Part shown: positions 6,930-9,896 of the stretch, in pieces
How positions within the stretch are numbered: position 1 is the stretch's first letter
How the letters are laid out: each line of letters starts with the position of its first letter
Translations under genes and position numbers: made by a program
Notes under the pieces: generated by a model
Told to the model about the DNA's origin: nothing
The model's input: the letters and a program-made list of their open reading frames with translations, nothing else
Databases searched by the model: none
DNA from: Chitinophagales bacterium
Lineage (GTDB): Bacteria; Bacteroidota; Bacteroidia; Chitinophagales; UBA10324
Assembly (NCBI GenBank): GCA_013695775.1
Contig: JACCZV010000111.1
Span: 1-9,896 of the forward strand
Length of the DNA stretch: 9,896 nucleotides
Reading direction: 5' to 3'

Positions 6930-7499
6930 TTATCCATGCAGGCCCCATCTGAAAGTATTCAATTCAAAGCCTGATATCTGCAAGGCACGATCCACAACAG
7001 TTGCAGCAAGCTCTTCGAAAGTTTTTGGTAAAGAATAAAATGAGGGGGTAGCCGGACAAATTATTCCACCTGCTTCTGTAATTGCTTTCATATTATTGAT
7101 ATGTATCAGATTATAAGGAGTATCCCGAATAATGAGAATCAGTTTCCTTTTTTCTTTTAGCATTACATCGGCCGCTCTTGTCACAAGGTCATCAGATATT
7201 CCTGCAGCAATTCGTCCCATTGTTCCCATAGAGCATGGGCAGATAATCATTGCATCATACCCGGATGATCCGCTTGCAAAAGGGGCCGTGAAGTCATTTT
7301 TTTCATAAAAGGAAAATGTATATCGGGCTAAATCTTCGGATGCAAGTTCATGGTTCCACACAAATCTTGCGTTGTCGCTCATCACAGCCCCTACCCTCTC
7401 AATTTGTGCTTCCAATAGTAGCAGCTTATCAAACAATACCTTTGCGTAAATGCTGCCGCTCGCGCCAGTAACCCCAACTACTAATTTTTTCTTTATCAT
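6930..7499 (-). CDS. ubiX: Flavin prenyltransferase UbiX
   Basis: This 189-residue UbiX/Pad1 family enzyme makes prenylated FMN from FMNH2 and dimethylallyl (mono)phosphate; prenyl-FMN is the cofactor of UbiD-type decarboxylases. Visible marks are the FMN-binding VTGASGSIYAK (10-20), the conserved CPCSMGTMGRIAAGISDDLVTRAADVMLKE (88-117), the RDTPYNLIHINNM block (125-137, usually RETPLnLIHL) and the C-terminal GGIICPATPSFYSLPKT (144-160) with a following VVDRAL. Length is normal and the ATG at 7499 begins just before the first beta strand. No UbiD partner lies in the window, so whether it serves quinone synthesis or another decarboxylase is open. A degenerate promoter octamer (TACCCTTG on the minus strand, 7548-7555) lies upstream. 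It is divergent from the thioredoxin-like gene. Confidence 0.95.
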   Translation of the reverse strand: MIKKKLVVGVTGASGSIYAKVLFDKLLLLEAQIERVGAVMSDNARFVWNHELASEDLARYTFSFYEKNDFTAPFASGSSGYDAMIICPCSMGTMGRIAAGISDDLVTRAADVMLKEKRKLILIIRDTPYNLIHINNMKAITEAGGIICPATPSFYSLPKTFEELAATVVDRALQISGFELNTFRWGLHG

Positions 7500-7697
7500 A
7501 TTAATTCTTCATATAGTGTGATTTCCGATCAGCAGCGCAGTTATTTGCAAGGGTAAATTTCAGCTAATGAATCTGATGGTGCAAAAGGATGATATTCATA
7601 TGCTTTTACTTCCAATCATTAAGCCCAATCCATTTTATTATCAACCACAAACATCAGTATCTTTATGGTTAGTTTTATGGAATTGTTTTTGATCTTC

Positions 7698-7709
7698 TGC
7701 GTTTTCGCA
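7698..7709 (+). repeat. Tiny TGCG-TTTT-CGCA hairpin before the thioredoxin-like gene
   Basis: TGCG and CGCA form a perfect 4-bp stem around TTTT, ending 13 bases before the ATG at 7723. It probably lies in the leader and could influence translation, but a stem this short may be chance. The rest of 7500-7722 holds no recognised gene and no exact TAnnTTTG element. Confidence 0.25.
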
Positions 7710-7722
7710 ATAAATCACACCA

Positions 7723-8256
7723 ATGAGAAAAATCATCTTTATTCTTTTCATCCCAATCTTAGGTTTTTTGCCTGAAACTTTTGCTCAGGCGTCGCCAGAC
7801 GTCATCAGATGGATGTCAATTTCTGAAGCAGAAAAGTTATCGAAGGATCATCCTAAAAAGATATTGGTGGATGTTTATACAGACTGGTGCGGCTGGTGTA
7901 AGAAATTAGATGCTACCACGTATAAAGATCCTGCGATCGTGAAATTTATGAATGAGAATTTTTATGCTGTTAAACTGAATGCTGAATCAAGGGACCAAAT
8001 TGTTTTCCAGGGACAGGAATACCAATTTGATCCATCAAAAAGAATAAACACCGTGGCGGCCATGTTTCTGAATGACCAGGGAGGCTATCCTACTACAACT
8101 TTTCTTGATGAGAAACTACAGGTAATCTCCGTCATCCCTGGTTATCTTGCAACCCCGATGATGCAAAACGTGTTGCATTATTTTGCTGAAAATCATTATC
8201 TAACCACAGATTGGAACTCCTACCTTAGCTCTATAAGCACCGTTCCAAAGCAATAA
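7723..8256 (+). CDS. Secreted thioredoxin-fold protein with CGWC active site
   Basis: This is a 177-residue exported protein. Residues 1-22 are a clear signal peptide (MRKIIFILFIPILGFLPETFAQ, with likely cleavage after AQ), so the protein acts in the periplasm. The mature part is a thioredoxin-like domain of the Thioredoxin_7/DsbD-gamma-like kind. It has KKILVDVYTDWCGWCKKLD with redox cysteines Cys56 and Cys59, a long insertion (about 85-110) as in this subfamily, and the cis-proline loop GGYPTTTF (Pro123). It most likely reduces or shuffles disulfides of exported proteins; the partner is unknown. There is no cysteine in the signal-peptide lipobox position, so it should not be a lipoprotein. 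It precedes the DUF3822-rsmD-coaD cluster by 77 bases and probably has its own transcript. Confidence 0.88.
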   Translation: MRKIIFILFIPILGFLPETFAQASPDVIRWMSISEAEKLSKDHPKKILVDVYTDWCGWCKKLDATTYKDPAIVKFMNENFYAVKLNAESRDQIVFQGQEYQFDPSKRINTVAAMFLNDQGGYPTTTFLDEKLQVISVIPGYLATPMMQNVLHYFAENHYLTTDWNSYLSSISTVPKQ

Positions 8257-8299
8257 ATCATTGGTATATAAGAGTTCAATCTTGAATCGATTGTTTCTT

Positions 8300-8328
8300 T
8301 TGAGTGCAACTCAGAATCTATATTTTTG
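8300..8328 (+). promoter_or_regulatory. Candidate Bacteroidetes promoter for the DUF3822-rsmD-coaD cluster
   Basis: TTG at 8300-8302 (within TTTTG) and TATTTTTG at 8321-8328 are separated by 18 bases, inside the usual range for the phylum's -33 and -7 elements. This is the only candidate in the window with both parts. The expected transcription start is within a few bases of the ATG at 8334, which would leave almost no leader. Confidence 0.5.
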
Positions 8329-8333
8329 ACCAG

Positions 8334-9191
8334 ATGAATTCCACTATTGATTCCAGTCATGTAATTCCAGGGGCTCTGTATGGTGCTCCAAAATCAGTTC
8401 CTAAATATCCTTCCGGTTTTTCTTTACGAGCACTGATCACACCCAATCAACTAGCAGTGCTCATTTCGGAAAACAAATCAAAAAAGATATTTCAACTACA
8501 GCCTTTTCAATTCACAGAGAACATTTCAAAAAGCGAATGGATGAAGGAAATTGACTCCCTCCTTCGTACAGAATGGTTCTTTAAACAAGAATGGTCTGTA
8601 AAAAAGATTACCATCTTCCTGCCAGCTTTCACGCTCGTACCGGCTCAATTCTACAGTCTGGATCTCAGCGAAACCTTAATCTCATGGAATATTACTAAAG
8701 ATCAAAATGATGAGGTGCTTTATGATGGGATTGAGGGTACAGATATACGTCTCATTTATACGATACCAAAGCAATTGCTTTTTCAGCTACCTCCGGAAGC
8801 TGAAATTCAACACACGCTTACGGTGCTGTTGCGATATCTCCTGCAATCACGTGACAGCTTAAAGTCACTAAATATTTATGTTTACATACAACAGAGCTCC
8901 TTTCAACTAATTTATATCAAAGACAGGTCACTCAAATTTTGCAACAGCTTCAATTATAAATCCCCATATGATTTTATTTATTATCTGTTATTTGCTTGCA
9001 AACAATTAGACCTTGATCCTAAAAATTTATCAGTAACGCTAATGGGGGAGATAATGCGTGAATCTTATCTCTTTCAACTACTGCACACTTATGTCCGCAA
9101 CGTTGAATTTGCACCAATGCCAAGCGGGTGGCAATTTGATACCGAATATCCGCTGCCGGGCCATTTTTTTTATAATCTATTCTGCATATAG
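8334..9191 (+). CDS. DUF3822 family protein (Bacteroidetes-specific, function unknown)
   Basis: This 285-residue protein is found almost only in Bacteroidetes and typically sits directly before rsmD. A structure of a relative was described as having an actin/Hsp70-like ATPase fold (recalled, not checked); the function is unknown. Visible features are GFSLRALITPNQLAVLI near the N-terminus, LLRTEWFFKQEW with KKITIFLPAFTLVPAQFY in the middle, the FNYKSPYDFIYYLLFACKQLDLDP stretch near 215-240, and LMGEIMRESYLFQLLHTYVRNVEF near the end. No signal peptide or membrane segment is seen. A GTG at 8304 would add ten residues but lies upstream of the likely -7 element, so ATG 8334 is preferred. Only three bases separate its stop from rsmD, implying co-transcription and probably translational coupling. 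Assignment rests on recognised sequence character plus position. Confidence 0.78.
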   Translation: MNSTIDSSHVIPGALYGAPKSVPKYPSGFSLRALITPNQLAVLISENKSKKIFQLQPFQFTENISKSEWMKEIDSLLRTEWFFKQEWSVKKITIFLPAFTLVPAQFYSLDLSETLISWNITKDQNDEVLYDGIEGTDIRLIYTIPKQLLFQLPPEAEIQHTLTVLLRYLLQSRDSLKSLNIYVYIQQSSFQLIYIKDRSLKFCNSFNYKSPYDFIYYLLFACKQLDLDPKNLSVTLMGEIMRESYLFQLLHTYVRNVEFAPMPSGWQFDTEYPLPGHFFYNLFCI

Positions 9192-9194
9192 CTC

Positions 9195-9752
9195 ATGAGA
9201 GTCATAAGTGGTAAACTGGGGGGAAGAAAGTTCTATCCTCCTGATAATCTGCCTACGCGTCCCACAACTGATTTTGCTAAAACAGGCTTGTTTAATATTC
9301 TTAACAACAACTTCGATTTTACTGAAATTAGTTTTCTTGACCTGTTTAGCGGTACAGGAAGCCTGAGCTTTGAATTTGCTTCACGTGGTACAGAACGTAT
9401 TGTGTCAGTGGATAAGGATGAGGGTGCTATTTCCTATATTAAGAAGATGGTCAGAGAATGGAATATCTCATCCATTGAAGTTCGAAGGAGCGATGTCTTC
9501 AAATTTCTTGATCGTAATACAGAGCAATTCGATATTATTTTTGCGGGCCCGCCCTATGCGCTCGAGACTATTGATACGATTCCTGGTATAGTGCTGAACC
9601 AAAAAAATTTAAAACCCGGAGGATGGTTTATTCTTGAAACCTCTCCTAAGCATCAATTCAAAGAGCTGCCGGAACTAAGGCAGCACCGCAATTATGGACA
9701 TTCCTATTTTCATTTTTTTCGTCTCACCCAAAATTTAGAAACCTCTGTTTAA
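9195..9752 (+). CDS. rsmD: 16S rRNA (guanine(966)-N2)-methyltransferase RsmD
   Basis: This 185-residue class I SAM-dependent methyltransferase matches RsmD, which methylates G966 of 16S rRNA (E. coli numbering) late in 30S assembly. It opens with MRVISGKLGGRKFYPP and RPTTDFAKTGLFNIL (22-36), the family signature. SAM motif I is FLDLFSGTGSLSFE (47-60), followed by VSVDKD (acidic ribose contact) and RRSDVFKFL. The catalytic motif, normally (D/N)PPY or (D/N)PPF, reads GPPY (118-121, codons GGC CCG CCC TAT). The key Asp/Asn is therefore glycine, a change one base away from GAC. Otherwise length and motifs are intact, so the gene is probably functional or very recently changed. It follows DUF3822 by three bases without a Shine-Dalgarno and precedes coaD by 49 bases, an order common in Bacteroidetes. 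Confidence 0.92.
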   Translation: MRVISGKLGGRKFYPPDNLPTRPTTDFAKTGLFNILNNNFDFTEISFLDLFSGTGSLSFEFASRGTERIVSVDKDEGAISYIKKMVREWNISSIEVRRSDVFKFLDRNTEQFDIIFAGPPYALETIDTIPGIVLNQKNLKPGGWFILETSPKHQFKELPELRQHRNYGHSYFHFFRLTQNLETSV

Positions 9753-9767
9753 GAATAATTTAAACAG
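9745..9767 (+). repeat. Perfect 8-bp hairpin spanning the rsmD stop
   Basis: CTGTTTAA (9745-9752) and TTAAACAG (9760-9767) pair perfectly around a 7-base loop, and the first arm contains the TAA stop of rsmD. No T-tract follows, so a classical terminator is unlikely. It could serve as an mRNA processing or stability element between rsmD and coaD, or be chance in AT-rich DNA. Confidence 0.4.
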
Positions 9768-9801
9768 TGAAATATTACTTTCATGGTGTTAAACCATTAT
9801 C

Positions 9802-9896
9802 ATGAATAAAATAAGTGTGTTCCCCGGCTCCTTTGATCCGGTTACCATAGGGCATATAGATATAATCAATCGGGGCCTGTCGTTATTCGATAAGCT
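9802..9896 (+). CDS. coaD: Phosphopantetheine adenylyltransferase, 5' part (cut by window end)
   Basis: The first 31 codons run off the window. MNKISVFPGSFDPVTIGH, followed by IDIINRGLSLFDK, is the unmistakable N-terminus of CoaD. It carries the nucleotidyltransferase TxGH motif (TIGH, 15-18) and the PGSFDPVT loop. CoaD adenylylates 4'-phosphopantetheine to dephospho-CoA, the penultimate step of coenzyme A synthesis, in the cytoplasm. It is downstream of rsmD on the same strand, the common order in many bacteria, and probably co-transcribed with it. Confidence 0.95.
   Translation, partial: MNKISVFPGSFDPVTIGHIDIINRGLSLFDK

Noticed and set aside
7567..7598. ATGAAT/ATTCAT inverted repeat in the ubiX/thioredoxin gap
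   Set aside because: Only a 6-bp AT-rich stem with a loop of about 20 bases, expected by chance and with no T-tract or known motif.

Overview
The window reads as a chromosomal housekeeping and metabolic segment of a Bacteroidota (Bacteroidetes) genome, probably from the Chitinophagia/Sphingobacteriia side. This is an inference from four things: moderate-to-low GC content, the near absence of Shine-Dalgarno sequences, TAnnTTTG-type promoter octamers, and gene families and gene order typical of the phylum (the DUF3822-rsmD-coaD cluster, a CNNM/CorC transporter, a tiny PspC protein, and a cyanophycinase paired with an isoaspartyl peptidase). No phage, transposon, CRISPR, tRNA or rRNA signal was found.

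Layout. From 110 to about 2053 there is a convergent pair: cyanophycinase (+) and a plant-type asparaginase/isoaspartyl peptidase (-). Together they can turn cyanophycin into free aspartate and arginine: the first releases beta-Asp-Arg dipeptides and the second splits them. Cyanophycin synthetase is not in the window. A short remnant resembling a proprotein-convertase P-domain (2097-2333) and a mostly empty gap follow. A complete DUF21/CBS/CorC-HlyC membrane protein (2567-3868) comes next. It converges on two minus-strand genes, a 62-residue PspC-domain protein and a YebC/TACO1 family protein, which are separated by a good candidate terminator.

After a roughly 310-base gap holding an 8-bp inverted repeat come an acyl-CoA carboxylase carboxyltransferase subunit of methylcrotonyl-CoA type (+) and, convergent to it, the flavin prenyltransferase UbiX (-). 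The right end is a run of plus-strand genes: a secreted thioredoxin-fold protein with a CGWC active site, then a tight cluster of a DUF3822 protein, the 16S rRNA methyltransferase RsmD and the start of phosphopantetheine adenylyltransferase CoaD, which runs off the window.

Most genes are ordinary and intact. I see no convincing undescribed system. The points most worth a second look are the cyanophycin-degradation pair, the P-domain fragment, and an RsmD whose catalytic (D/N)PPY motif reads GPPY.
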